Counted from the first letter of the stretch, positions 55,895-64,000 are shown. The stretch is 64,000 nucleotides of DNA from Neogemmobacter tilapiae (GCF_014652215.1 NZ_BMYJ01000007.1:157616-221615); one strand, 5' to 3'. Numbers and translations: made by a program. The notes: generated from the letters alone by a model not told the origin.

Positions 55895-56908
55895 TCAGTT
55901 CCGGCCAGCCATGTATTGTTCCAACACAAAGCTGTCGGCATTGTCCTTGGTGATCACGGCAAAGCCGTTGTCCACAAAGGGGATCTGCATCGGGTTGAAA
56001 CCCGAAACCTTATAGTCGTTGAACGGGTCGATGACGTCCGAATGCGCCCCAAGGAAGGTGTTCATGAAACCCACGAAGCCCTGAATCCCCTGGTTCGGGT
56101 TCAGCGCCATATGGATGTTCCCCGCCTTGATCTCTTCCAGCGTCGTTGGCGAAATATCGGCATGGATGATCATCAGCGTGTCGCCCGCCGCTTTCACCGC
56201 CGAAACCGCCCCTTCGGCCGAACCGGATTCCGGGATCCAAAGCGCCGCCAGATCGGGGTTCGCCTGCAACATGGCCGACACGGCGGTAAAGGCCGCGTTC
56301 GGGTCTTGGTTCGTCGCCTGACGCCCCACCAATTTCATATTGGGATAGTTCTTTTCCATATAGGCGATCAGTGCCGTCACCCGCAGGTCGTGGTTCGACT
56401 GCCCCGGATTTTCCAGCACCGCATATTCCGCGCTGTCGCCCACCACCTTCACGATCTCTTCCGCCGCGAATTTGGCTTCGGCCAGATTGTCTGACGTGAC
56501 ATAGGCCGTCCGCTTCGACTTTGGCGAATCCGCCGCAAAGGTCGTCACCGAAACGCCTGCCTCAATCGCCCGGTTGATCGGGTCGATGAAGGGGTCTGCC
56601 TGCATTGGATGCAGCAGGATGCCTTTCGGATTGGTCACCAGATCCTGCTCGAACGAGGCGATCTGCTTGGTGATGTCATAGTCCGGCGTGCCCGAGAACA
56701 CGGCCTCGCAACCCATCGCGTCGGCAGCCTGTTTGAAGCCTTCGAACACGGGAACCCAATAGGGATGGCCCATCACCATCACGTTCATCACATAGGTCTC
56801 CCCCGGCTCGCAGGCCAAGGTCTTTTCTTGCGCCATTGCGGCTGGGGACAGGCCCAGCAGCGTGATGGCCGACGCACTGCTCAGGATCAGTGTCTTGACG
56901 TAACTCAT
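55895..56908 (-). CDS. Ribose-type ABC transporter substrate-binding protein
   Basis: A 337-residue periplasmic protein with a Sec signal (residues 1-26, ending AAMA). The mature protein has the sugar-binding pattern MVMGHPYWVPVFEGFKQAADAMG and LLHPMQADPFIDPINRAIEAGV. ATG 56908 follows a GAGGGAGGAAAAC site. Although the frame is open as far as 57334, the signal peptide and ribosome-binding site fix the start here. First gene of the nine-gene operon. Confidence 0.92.
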   Translation of the reverse strand: MSYVKTLILSSASAITLLGLSPAAMAQEKTLACEPGETYVMNVMVMGHPYWVPVFEGFKQAADAMGCEAVFSGTPDYDITKQIASFEQDLVTNPKGILLHPMQADPFIDPINRAIEAGVSVTTFAADSPKSKRTAYVTSDNLAEAKFAAEEIVKVVGDSAEYAVLENPGQSNHDLRVTALIAYMEKNYPNMKLVGRQATNQDPNAAFTAVSAMLQANPDLAALWIPESGSAEGAVSAVKAAGDTLMIIHADISPTTLEEIKAGNIHMALNPNQGIQGFVGFMNTFLGAHSDVIDPFNDYKVSGFNPMQIPFVDNGFAVITKDNADSFVLEQYMAGRN

Positions 56909-57432
56909 GTTTTCCTCCCTCGACAAAGGCGCTTGGCGCCGATTCTGCAAGATTTTTCGCAAACTGAAAGACATTGCATGAAGGGGTCTAGGGTGGGGAT
57001 TGCCGGGCGTCAAAATATTTGTGAATTTATATCGTATAGTGAAATTTATTGCGAACGGCGGGAGCGGCAGGTTCGTTCGCGCGTGGCGTTCTACAGAGAA
57101 GATCATCGCGCTGTTGATCAACTGGCTAATCAAGCCCTTCAGCCGTTCGCCCCTCGTCATGGCCGCCACGTCGCCCAAGACGGGGACCGTGCGAACGGAT
57201 GCCGCGACCTGACCCAGCATCCCGAAGCGTGCGATGATGGTCCCGCCCACCATAGCCACCACCAAACCCACTGCCACATAGGCAGGGGCTACCGGCCAAA
57301 TGAAGATCGAGGTCGGCAGGATCAGCGAGGCCAATGGTCGCCGTGATCTGGATCAATCAAGGGAACGACTTGGGAGCCCGTGTCATGAAACCTTCATTGG
57401 ATGCACGAAAACATTTCCTATAATCGGGAATA
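56909..57432. other. Non-coding or decayed region between the sugar operon and arsenic block
   Basis: This 524-bp stretch holds the promoters of two divergent units. An AT-rich stretch around 57010-57055 is the likely sugar-operon promoter zone. On the minus strand, 57060-57334 can be read as a hydrophobic peptide (IFIWPVAPAYVAVGLVVAMVG) then a charged segment, in frame with the binding protein but with no ribosome-binding site. It may be the remnant of a membrane protein; I do not recognise the family. Confidence 0.4.
57397..57424 (+). promoter_or_regulatory. Promoter of the ArsR-ArsC gene, likely leaderless mRNA
   Basis: TTGGAT (57397-57402) and TATAAT (57419-57424) are 16 bases apart, and the ATG at 57433 begins where transcription should start. 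No clear ribosome-binding site precedes it. An imperfect inverted repeat (ATTTCC / GGGAAT) overlaps the -10 and is a candidate ArsR site. Confidence 0.55.
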
Positions 57433-58287
57433 ATGGAACAGAATCGCGCCGCTCATGCCTTTGCTACCCTGGGTCACCCCGGCCGGCTGGCTGTCTTTCG
57501 CCTGCTGATGCGCTTTGCTCCGCAGGGTGTGCGCCCGACCGAGATCGCCGAGGCGCTTGGCCTGAAACAGAACACTCTGTCGCATCACCTTGCTGACCTC
57601 ACAGCCTCTGGCCTTGTCAGTGTCGAACGGCAGGGCCGGTCCCTTTACTACGCGGTCGATTTCGACGCGACCGAAGGGCTGATCGGCTACCTCGCCCTCG
57701 ATGTCGGTCGGGCCCGGCCCGATCTCATCACCCCGCTGCTTTCCGTTCAAAAGGATACCGCAGAAATGTCTGCTCCCCATCGTGACACAAACTTCAATGT
57801 GCTCTTCATTTGCTCGGGCAACTCGGCCCGCTCAATCTTTGCTGAGGCGCTGCTGCGTGATCTGGGCAAGGGCAAGTTGCAAGCATTCTCGGCCGGAACG
57901 CGCCCCAACACGGCGCTGAACCCCTTCGCGCTGGAAATCCTGAAGCGCAACGGACATGACACCGCTGCTCTGCGCTCCAAGCACATATCCGAGTTCCAAC
58001 AGCCCGACTCGATCGTGATGGATTTCGTTTTTACCGTCTGCGATACGGCGGCGGCCGAAGAGTGCCCGCCATGGCCGGGCCAGCCGATCACCGGCCACTG
58101 GGGCCTGCCTGACCCGGTAAAGGCGACCGGCACCGATGCGGAAAAGGCGCTGGTTTTCGCGCAGACCTATGCCGCGCTGCGCCGCCGAATCATGACGTTT
58201 GTCGAGCTGCCCTTCGCGTCGCTGAACCGTATGTCGCTGCAATCCCGCGTGGACGCCATCGGCACCGACGCACAAGCAAAGGCCTGA
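57433..58287 (+). CDS. ArsR-ArsC fusion: arsenic-responsive repressor plus arsenate reductase
   Basis: A 284-residue fusion. Residues 1-110 are an ArsR winged helix ([22 protein letters not shown]). Residues 120-284 are a low-molecular-weight phosphatase-like ArsC with the P-loop ICSGNSARS (Cys127, Arg133) and two further cysteines (Cys203, Cys211 in [12 protein letters not shown]), as in thioredoxin-coupled reductases. The ArsR half contains no cysteine, so it lacks the usual arsenite-binding site. It heads the gap-arsJ unit, 5 bases before the GAPDH gene. Confidence 0.9.
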   Translation: MEQNRAAHAFATLGHPGRLAVFRLLMRFAPQGVRPTEIAEALGLKQNTLSHHLADLTASGLVSVERQGRSLYYAVDFDATEGLIGYLALDVGRARPDLITPLLSVQKDTAEMSAPHRDTNFNVLFICSGNSARSIFAEALLRDLGKGKLQAFSAGTRPNTALNPFALEILKRNGHDTAALRSKHISEFQQPDSIVMDFVFTVCDTAAAEECPPWPGQPITGHWGLPDPVKATGTDAEKALVFAQTYAALRRRIMTFVELPFASLNRMSLQSRVDAIGTDAQAKA

Positions 58288-58292
58288 TCCGC

Positions 58293-59300
58293 ATGACCCG
58301 TATTGCCCTGAACGGCCTTGGCCGCATTGGAAAACTTGTTCTTCGGGACCTGATCGACACCGGCGCGGGTGGCGAGATGGTCCTTTTGAACGATCCTGTC
58401 GGCGATGCTGAGCAGCATGCCCTTTTGATGGAGTTCGACTCGGTCCATGGCCGCTGGCGCACGCCGGTCAGCGCGGCGGGAGGTGCGCTTGTCCTGGACG
58501 GTCGGACCATCCGTCTGACACATGAGAAAACCATCGAGGCGCTGCCGCTGGGGGAACTCGGCGTCGATCTGGTCATCGACTGCACTGGCGTCTTTAAGAC
58601 CGCCGCCAAGGTCGCGCCCTATTACGCGGCTGGCGTAAAGAAGGTTGTCGTCTCGGCCCCGGTCAAGGACGGCGGCGCGCTGAACCTTGTCTATGGGGTG
58701 AACCACAATCTTTATGACGGTTCGCAACCCCTGATCACGGCGGCAAGTTGCACGACCAACTGCCTTGCCCCGGTGGTCAAGGTGGTCCACGAGTCGCTGG
58801 GCATTCGCCATGGGTCGATCACGACGATCCATGACGTGACGAACACCCAGACCATCGTGGACCGTCCGGCCAAGGACATGCGCCGCGCGAGGTCTGCACT
58901 GATGAACCTGATCCCGACGACCACAGGGTCCGCTACGGCGATCACCTTGATCTATCCCGAACTGAAGGGCCGTCTGAACGGTCACGCCGTGCGCGTGCCG
59001 CTGCTGAATGCCTCCCTTACGGACTGCGTGTTCGAGGTGGAGCGGGCGACCACGGTCGAGGAAGTGAACGCGCTGTTCAAGGCGGCTGCTGAGGGCCCGC
59101 TGAAGGGTATCCTCGGGTTTGAGACCCGGCCCCTCGTATCCTGCGACTTCATCAACGATCCGCGGTCGTCCGTCGTCGATGGACCGTCCACCATGGTCAT
59201 CAACGGGACGCAGGTGAAGATCTATGCTTGGTATGACAACGAATGGGGCTATGCCTGTCGGCTTGCCGACATCGCGCGGATGGTGGCGGGGTCGCTGTGA
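58293..59300 (+). CDS. gap: Glyceraldehyde-3-phosphate dehydrogenase, ArsJ-associated
   Basis: A 335-residue GAPDH. It has the NAD-binding start [12 protein letters not shown], the catalytic Cys153 in ASCTTNC and His180 in the ITTIHDVT segment. Next to arsJ it would use arsenate in place of phosphate to make 1-arseno-3-phosphoglycerate, which ArsJ exports. The gene order ars-gap-arsJ matches this described detoxification pair. It overlaps arsJ by 4 bases. Confidence 0.92.
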   Translation: MTRIALNGLGRIGKLVLRDLIDTGAGGEMVLLNDPVGDAEQHALLMEFDSVHGRWRTPVSAAGGALVLDGRTIRLTHEKTIEALPLGELGVDLVIDCTGVFKTAAKVAPYYAAGVKKVVVSAPVKDGGALNLVYGVNHNLYDGSQPLITAASCTTNCLAPVVKVVHESLGIRHGSITTIHDVTNTQTIVDRPAKDMRRARSALMNLIPTTTGSATAITLIYPELKGRLNGHAVRVPLLNASLTDCVFEVERATTVEEVNALFKAAAEGPLKGILGFETRPLVSCDFINDPRSSVVDGPSTMVINGTQVKIYAWYDNEWGYACRLADIARMVAGSL

Positions 59301-60565
59301 CCGACGCCGCAAACTCGGCGGCGCCGCCGCCCAACCCGCTTCGCGCCTATGTCGCCGTTACTGCGGCCTACTGGGCCTTTATGCTGTCCGACGGCGCGCT
59401 GCGCATGTTGGTGCTGTTGCACTTCAACGGTCTCGGCTTTACGCCGATCCAGCTGGCCTGGCTGTTCCTGCTGTATGAGGTGGCGGGCGTCATCACGAAC
59501 CTTGCGGCAGGTTGGCTCGCGGCACGCTTCGGGCTGGCCGCGACGCTTTACGGCGGTTTGGCTTTGCAGATTGGGGCGCTGGTGGCTCTGGCGCAGCTTG
59601 ATCCGTCTTGGGGTGTCGCCGCCTCTGTCGCCTTTGTGATGGCGGTGCAGGGTGTGTCGGGCGTGGCCAAGGATCTGGCCAAGATGTCCTCCAAATCGGC
59701 GGTCAAGCTTTTGGCGCCAAAGGAAGACGGGGGCCTTTTCCGCTGGGTCGCACTGCTCACCGGCTCAAAGAACGCAGTGAAGGGTCTGGGCTTCTTCCTT
59801 GGTGCGGCCCTTCTGGCCTTGGCGGGGTTTAAGGCGGCGGTCTGGGGCCTGGCGGTCGTGCTTGGGGTGATCCTGATCGCTGTCGTCCTGTTCCTGCCCG
59901 CAGGCTTGCCGGGCCGGATGAAATCAGAGGAAGCCTGGGGCGGCTGGCGGTCGAAAGACCCGCGCGTGAACCGTCTGTCCTTGGCGCGGATGTTCCTCTT
60001 TGGCGCGCGTGACGTGTGGTTCGTGGTGGGCATTCCAGTCTACTTTCAGGCTGTCCTGTCTGACGGCACATCCGAGGGTCGCCGCGAGGCCTTCTTCCTC
60101 ATCGGCAGCTTTCTGGCGCTCTGGATCATCGCCTATGGCGCGGTGCAGGCCTTCGCGCCCCGGCTTCTCGGTGGGAGAGGCCAGCCCGAGGCGGAGACCA
60201 CCCGCAAGGCGATCCTCTGGGCTGGACTTTTGGTGCCGGTCCCCTTCCTGCTGGCGGGGGCGGCCTGGGCAGCGGGCGAACCAGCACCGTGGCTAACGGC
60301 GACGCTGATTGCGGGCCTGCTGCTGTTCGGCTTCGTCTTCGCGGTCAACTCCTCGGTCCATTCCTATTTGATCCTCGCCTTCGGATCGGCGGAACGGATC
60401 ACACGGGATGTGGGGTTCTACTACATGGCCAACGCCGCAGGCCGGCTGATCGGCACGCTGCTGTCGGGCCTCAGCTATCAGGTCGGCGGCCTGCCGCTCT
60501 GCCTCACCTCAGCGGGCGTGATGGCACTCGCCTCGTGGCTGGCCGCAAGGCGTCTCAGCGCCTGA
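59297..60565 (+). CDS. arsJ: ArsJ, organoarsenical (1-arseno-3-phosphoglycerate) efflux MFS permease
   Basis: A 422-residue MFS protein with about twelve predicted helices. It starts with GTG at 59297, overlapping the GAPDH stop (GTGA). Family-typical stretches are [39 protein letters not shown] and [24 protein letters not shown]. Its 3' end overlaps the convergent MFS gene by 11 bases. Position after gap supports ArsJ over a generic MFS label. Confidence 0.9.
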   Translation: MTDAANSAAPPPNPLRAYVAVTAAYWAFMLSDGALRMLVLLHFNGLGFTPIQLAWLFLLYEVAGVITNLAAGWLAARFGLAATLYGGLALQIGALVALAQLDPSWGVAASVAFVMAVQGVSGVAKDLAKMSSKSAVKLLAPKEDGGLFRWVALLTGSKNAVKGLGFFLGAALLALAGFKAAVWGLAVVLGVILIAVVLFLPAGLPGRMKSEEAWGGWRSKDPRVNRLSLARMFLFGARDVWFVVGIPVYFQAVLSDGTSEGRREAFFLIGSFLALWIIAYGAVQAFAPRLLGGRGQPEAETTRKAILWAGLLVPVPFLLAGAAWAAGEPAPWLTATLIAGLLLFGFVFAVNSSVHSYLILAFGSAERITRDVGFYYMANAAGRLIGTLLSGLSYQVGGLPLCLTSAGVMALASWLAARRLSA

Positions 60566-61712
60566 GGATCAGCAGGGCCGCCGTGGCCAGGGCGCCGATC
60601 CCTGCCGTCAGCCAGATCGCGTTCAGCCCCCAAGCGGCAAGGGCCGCGCCAAAGACCAGCGGCGCGGTTGCCTGCAAGATACGAGCCGGAGCATTCAGCC
60701 AGCCCAGCCGAGCGCCATAGCCTGAGGGTCCGAAGAGCGCGAGTGGTAGGGTGCCCTTGGCAATGGTCAGGATCCCGTTTCCTGCGCCGTGCAGAAGGGC
60801 GAAGGCATAGGCCGCCGGACCGCCGAAGACCACGAGGCAGACAGCGGCAACCGGATGCGCCGAGGCTGCCAGCCGGGCCGAGGCAAGGGGATGGAAGCGC
60901 CGCAAAAGGCCGAATTCCAGCACCCGCGCCGCCACCTGGGCGGGGCCAATCAGCGCGCCTGCGGCGATTGCCACAGCCGGGCTGGACCCCGCCGCCTGCA
61001 ACAGCCCCGGCAGATGCGCCGCCATGGCGGTCGAATTGAACCAGGTCGCCGCAAAGACAAAGGCCAAGAGCCAGAGCGCATGGCGCGGTGGCGGCGGCCC
61101 CTCTGCCAGTGCAGCGTCTGGGACGACGATCTTCTGTGACCCTTTCGGCAAAACCGCATTCAATGGTAAAGCTAGGAGCAGATGGATCAGCGCCCAGCCA
61201 AGACAGGCCTCGCGCCAGCCCCAGGTTGCCAGCATCAGCCCGGACAGAGGCCAGCCCACTGTGCTGGCAAACCCGGCAATCAGCGTGATGCCAGTGATTG
61301 GTCCCCGCGCCGCCTTGCCGTAGATGGCCGCCAGCGCCGCAAAGGCCGCCTCATAGAGCCCGATGCCCATGCCAAGCCCGATAATGGCCCATCCGGCGAA
61401 GAAAACCGGCAGTGACGGCGCAACAGCCAGAAGCGTCAATCCGATCGCAAAGACCAGGTTTGACAGCATCAGCACGCCTCGCCCGCCGATCCGGTCGATC
61501 CGCGCCCCGGCCCATGGTCCAACCGTGGCCGAAACCACCATCGCCATGGAAAACGCCCCGAACACCCAGACGGGCGACAAGCCGAAGCTTGCCGCCATCG
61601 GGGCCGATAGGACAGCGGGGATATAGTAACTCGACGCCCAACCGATCGTCTGGGCAATGCCAAGGCTGGTGACGATCCAACCGCGATGGGCGGGTGGCAG
61701 AGTCAACAGCAT
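60555..61712 (-). CDS. MFS transporter, candidate arsenical efflux
   Basis: A 385-residue MFS protein with about twelve helices (IVTSLGIAQTIGWASSYYIPAVLS, WAIIGLGMGIGLYEAAFAALAAIYG and others). ATG 61712 overlaps the upstream flavoprotein stop by 10 bases; the longer frame to 61754 is less likely. No ArsB or Acr3 is visible in the window, so this protein could carry arsenite or another arsenical. Its exact substrate is inference. Confidence 0.78.
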   Translation of the reverse strand: MLLTLPPAHRGWIVTSLGIAQTIGWASSYYIPAVLSAPMAASFGLSPVWVFGAFSMAMVVSATVGPWAGARIDRIGGRGVLMLSNLVFAIGLTLLAVAPSLPVFFAGWAIIGLGMGIGLYEAAFAALAAIYGKAARGPITGITLIAGFASTVGWPLSGLMLATWGWREACLGWALIHLLLALPLNAVLPKGSQKIVVPDAALAEGPPPPRHALWLLAFVFAATWFNSTAMAAHLPGLLQAAGSSPAVAIAAGALIGPAQVAARVLEFGLLRRFHPLASARLAASAHPVAAVCLVVFGGPAAYAFALLHGAGNGILTIAKGTLPLALFGPSGYGARLGWLNAPARILQATAPLVFGAALAAWGLNAIWLTAGIGALATAALLILRR

Positions 61713-63070
61713 GCGGCGACCTTGGATGCTTCGCCCGCCGTCCCGCAGCCGCAACCCGACGCTCCGCTGTCTTTAGCCGCTTCATCCCTGACACAGCAGG
61801 CATCGGCCCGCGTCTTGGCAGGTCCGCCGCAACACCCCTGCGCCGCGGCTTGCGCCGCCTGCGGACCCGGGCCGGAACAGACGCCTGTTTCGGGCAGAAC
61901 GAGTTCCACCCGGGCGGCGGCATCATGGTCTCCGGCCAGAGCGGCAACGATGGAGCGCACCTGCTCATGCCCTGTCGCCAAAAGGAAGGTCGGCGCCCGG
62001 CCATAGGATTTCATCCCGGCGATGTAGAAGCCGGGTTCAGGATGCGCGAGTTCCAAGGCCCCGTGCGGCCGGACCGTGCCGCAAGAATGCTGGTTCGGGT
62101 CGATCAGCGGCGCAAGAGTCGGTGGGCATTCCAGCGCCGGATCCAGTGCCACCCGAACCTCCCGCAGGAAGGACAGGTCGGGCCGGAACCCCGTTGCGAT
62201 CACCAGTTCGTCGACCTCGACCTGTCTGCCATCTGCGGCAACCACCCACAGCGGGCCGGTTCCCGCGACGGAGGCAAGATGGAACCGGTTTTCCACGCGG
62301 ATGCGACCTTGGTCCACCAATTGCGCAAGGTCGGTTCCAAGGGCTCCCCGTGCTGCCAACTGGTCGGCCTCACCACCGCCCAAGGCGCGCGTGATCGTCG
62401 CAGCGCGGCAGAGCCAGACGACCTGTGTATCGGGAAGACCGGACAGCGCGATCAGCGTGCCAATCGCCGAATGACCACCGCCAAGGACCGCCAGCCGCTT
62501 GCCCGAAAAGCGCGCGCGGTCCTGCCCCGCCACATCGGGCATGCCGTAGGAGATCCGCGCGTTGCCGCTTTCTCCCGGCACGGGGCGGCCCGCTCCACCC
62601 GGGTTGGGCTGGAACCACGTCCCGGTGGCGTCAATCACCGCATCGGCGCGATGCCACTCCAGACCTTCCACGCCGTCGGTTTCGATCAGGAAGGGCGCCC
62701 TCTCGCGTCCCGTGTCCTTGACCTTGTCGATCCCCTCGCGCCAAACCGCGATGACGCGGCGACCAAGCCGCAACCATGGTGCAAGAGACTGACCAAGCGG
62801 GGCCAGGTAATCCGTCACCAGATCGCCCCCTGTCGGATGCAGGTCGGGGTTTGGTCTTTGCCAGCCTGTCTGCGCAAGCCGACGTGCTGCCGCTGCATCA
62901 ATATTGTAGCGCCAGTTCGAGAACATGGGGACATGGCCCCACGCCCGAACGGCTTGGGCGACGGCCTCACCCTGCTCGAGGATCAGGGGAACCATTCCAC
63001 GTTCCAGCACATGCGCTGCTGCGGCAAGGCCGACCGGACCGGCACCTAGGATCGCAACTGTCTTTGTCAT
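61703..63070 (-). CDS. ArsO-like FAD/NAD(P)-dependent oxidoreductase with cysteine-rich tail
   Basis: A 455-residue flavoprotein. The FAD motif is VAILGAGPVGLAAAAHV and the NADP motif LAVLGGGHSAIGTLIAL, with a terminal ATG-type motif (ELVIATGFRPD). The last 58 residues contain nine cysteines, mostly paired: Cys398, 413-414, 425-426, 440, 442 and 454-455. Such a tail suggests metalloid binding or transfer. In ars clusters, ArsO-like monooxygenases are known but poorly characterised. It lies in one unit with the MFS gene and the upstream ArsR. Confidence 0.82.
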   Translation of the reverse strand: MTKTVAILGAGPVGLAAAAHVLERGMVPLILEQGEAVAQAVRAWGHVPMFSNWRYNIDAAAARRLAQTGWQRPNPDLHPTGGDLVTDYLAPLGQSLAPWLRLGRRVIAVWREGIDKVKDTGRERAPFLIETDGVEGLEWHRADAVIDATGTWFQPNPGGAGRPVPGESGNARISYGMPDVAGQDRARFSGKRLAVLGGGHSAIGTLIALSGLPDTQVVWLCRAATITRALGGGEADQLAARGALGTDLAQLVDQGRIRVENRFHLASVAGTGPLWVVAADGRQVEVDELVIATGFRPDLSFLREVRVALDPALECPPTLAPLIDPNQHSCGTVRPHGALELAHPEPGFYIAGMKSYGRAPTFLLATGHEQVRSIVAALAGDHDAAARVELVLPETGVCSGPGPQAAQAAAQGCCGGPAKTRADACCVRDEAAKDSGASGCGCGTAGEASKVAACC

Positions 63071-63087
63071 TCCGCAGTTCCTTTCTG

Positions 63088-63101
63088 CTAGAAATATCGA
63101 A
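63088..63101. promoter_or_regulatory. ArsR-type half-site upstream of the flavoprotein gene
   Basis: CTAGAAATATCGAA is the complement of TTCGATATTTCTAG and matches the left part of the element at 63441-63464, with one difference. It lies 18 bases before the flavoprotein start, between it and the arsR gene. Confidence 0.45.
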
Positions 63102-63122
63102 ATTCAGGGTATGGAAGGGCCG

Positions 63123-63425
63123 TCATGGGCCCGTGGCGCAAGCGTCCACGCAGCATTCGGCGACCAGATCATCGATGAGCCCCCGCATCACCGGATAGTT
63201 GGTCCTGCACAGAAGCGAAGTGCCGATCCGTTCCTGCTGAATCAGCTCGACCTGAACCAGCGCACGACAATGGTGTGATAGCGTGGATCCTGGAATGCCT
63301 AGCTTTTCCTGAATCTGGCCCATTGAAAGCCCGGTGTCGCCTGCCCGCACGAGCAGCCGATACAAGCGCAAACGTGTCGGGTTCCCCAGTGCGGCAAGGC
63401 GAGAAGCGGCAAGATCGATGTTCAT
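63123..63425 (-). CDS. arsR: ArsR family transcriptional repressor with C-terminal cysteines
   Basis: A 100-residue winged-helix regulator (SMGQIQEKLGIPGSTLSHHCRALVQ). Cysteines at 53, 73, 91, 92 and 96 are present. The C-terminal trio ECCVDAC resembles the C-terminal site of the Acidithiobacillus-type ArsR (three cysteines near the end). It is first in the minus unit with the flavoprotein and MFS genes, and palindromic sites flank it. Confidence 0.9.
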   Translation of the reverse strand: MNIDLAASRLAALGNPTRLRLYRLLVRAGDTGLSMGQIQEKLGIPGSTLSHHCRALVQVELIQQERIGTSLLCRTNYPVMRGLIDDLVAECCVDACATGP

Positions 63426-63440
63426 GGAGACGACTCCTTA

Positions 63441-63464
63441 TTCGGTATTTCTAGTTTTATCGAA
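63441..63464. promoter_or_regulatory. ArsR operator upstream of arsR
   Basis: An imperfect 24-bp palindrome starts TTCGGTATTTCTAG and ends TATCGAA, with the ends complementary (TTCG / CGAA). It lies 16 bases before the arsR start, as expected for autorepression. Confidence 0.55.
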
Positions 63465-63479
63465 TGACCGTGTCAATCG

Positions 63480-63751
63480 TCGATATGGAACCTCGTGGGG
63501 CGGGTGAAGCCACCGATCGAACGGCCGAAACTTTGGTGTGAGGTTCCCCTGTCGCGCCCGCTGCCTGATGATGGGGCGGATCACAGTGCTGTCGATCATC
63601 TGGAGAGCGTCGGGGACCAGCCCGCTGTCGTTCAGGGCCCGCTGTATCCCATCCCGCAGCCCGGCCAGGCTCTAACGTCGGACCTGGCGGTAGACGGACG
63701 ACCATTTGCCATACTCTTCGGGCAGGTCAAGCCAACGGACGTTTGGCATGG
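63480..63751 (-). pseudogene. Broken IS5-family transposase fragment
   Basis: The minus strand reads LDLPEEYGKWSSVYRQVRR, then an in-frame TAG stop, then LAGLRDGIQRALNDSGLVPDALQMIDSTVIR, a typical N-terminal IS5-type transposase with the first DDE Asp in MIDSTVIR. After that the frame shifts; another frame continues with SFGRSIGGFT, as in intact relatives (GFGRSKGGFT). The C-terminal catalytic part is absent. It is not functional and marks past insertion beside the ars cluster. Confidence 0.8.
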
Positions 63752-64000
63752 AACCGAGAAGACCAGGCGCCCCTTCGGTGACTGTCGAGAGGTCTGGTCC
63801 CAATTCTTAACCCAAACGTGATCTTCGCGCTGGCGACTGCCCCGGCAGGGCGCGCAACATTTGGGGTCAGGATGGGGTTGGGTTGAGGTGCGAAATTACC
63901 CAATGAAATCAAAGGAAAATGGCGGAGGGGATGGGTCTGGAATCCAACCTTCTCTTGTGGATGCCGCCCTCATTTGCAAGGAATTTCTGAACATTAGACA
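63752..64000. other. Right-end non-coding region with degenerate tRNA-Ser-like 3' end
   Basis: No gene is supported here. Read on the minus strand, 63920-63949 gives GGTTGGATTCCAGACC followed by CATCCCCTCCGCCA, similar to the T-arm and CCA end of a tRNA-Ser gene, though with changes in the T-loop and spacing. The rest of a tRNA is not visible, so at most it is a remnant or an attachment-site relic. Nothing else is recognised. Confidence 0.3.

Noticed and set aside
63920..63949. tRNA-Ser gene on the minus strand
   Set aside because: Only a degenerate T-arm/CCA-like end is visible. No acceptor 5' strand, D-arm or anticodon arm could be found next to it.
1..64000. CRISPR arrays, rRNA operons or prophage genes
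   Set aside because: No regularly spaced repeats with unique spacers, no rRNA-like sequence and no phage structural or integrase genes were seen anywhere in the window.

Overview
The window is a GC-rich accessory segment with no rRNA, intact tRNA or core housekeeping genes. Gene content points to an alphaproteobacterium, probably Rhodobacteraceae. The clues are a fused MnhA-MnhB (PhaAB-type) antiporter subunit, many tightly overlapping ABC-transporter operons, a true ProVWX set, and GGGGC-rich tandem hairpins followed by a TATTT-containing tail, as at 18645-18685. This is inferred from sequence features, not from a database search.

Layout, left to right. 1-3559: a divergent GntR regulator (cut by the window edge) and a proVWX glycine betaine/proline importer, with a palindromic operator between them. 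3670-6306: a GAF-Fis activator lacking the AAA+ domain, then an aldehyde dehydrogenase preceded by a perfect inverted repeat. 6322-12334 (minus): a six-gene Mrp-type cation/proton antiporter, mnhAB-C-D-E-F-G. 12561-27032: a LacI-controlled catabolic island. A minus operon encodes a HisD-like dehydrogenase, SDR, double cupin, alpha/beta hydrolase and HpcH/HpaI aldolase. A second HisD-like gene diverges from it. A sugar-type ABC importer operon also carries the LacI gene, a 48-residue AtzG-like protein and an amidase, and a tandem NTF2-fold (SnoaL-like) gene stands apart. Near-identical 16-bp palindromes (consensus TTGCATACGTATGCAA) precede all four transcription units, so they look like one regulon. 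I know of no described pathway with this gene set.

27471-32142: a ribose-type ABC importer (binding protein, double ATPase, two permeases) with a possible sigma-54-like promoter. 32440-45563: an iron-siderophore block with two paralogous AraC regulators, two TonB-dependent receptors, a FecBCDE-type importer, a siderophore-interacting flavoreductase and an exporter-fold ABC protein. No siderophore synthesis genes are present, so it looks like xenosiderophore use. 45718-56908 (minus): a nine-gene sugar or polyol operon (binding protein, ATPase, permease, SorC regulator, aldo/keto reductase, GlpD-like flavoprotein, DhnA-type aldolase, FGGY kinase, GMC oxidoreductase). Its logic resembles erythritol-type pathways, but the substrate is unknown.

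57433-63425: an arsenic block. It has an ArsR-ArsC fusion, a GAPDH and ArsJ for exporting arsenate as 1-arseno-3-phosphoglycerate, an MFS transporter, an ArsO-like flavoprotein with a cysteine-rich tail, and a cysteine-bearing ArsR. It is flanked on the left by a non-coding or decayed stretch and on the right by a broken IS5-type transposase and a degenerate tRNA-Ser-like 3' end, suggesting an acquired module. Starts were chosen from visible ribosome-binding sites, overlaps and family alignment; functions of the dehydrogenases and kinase are family-level only.
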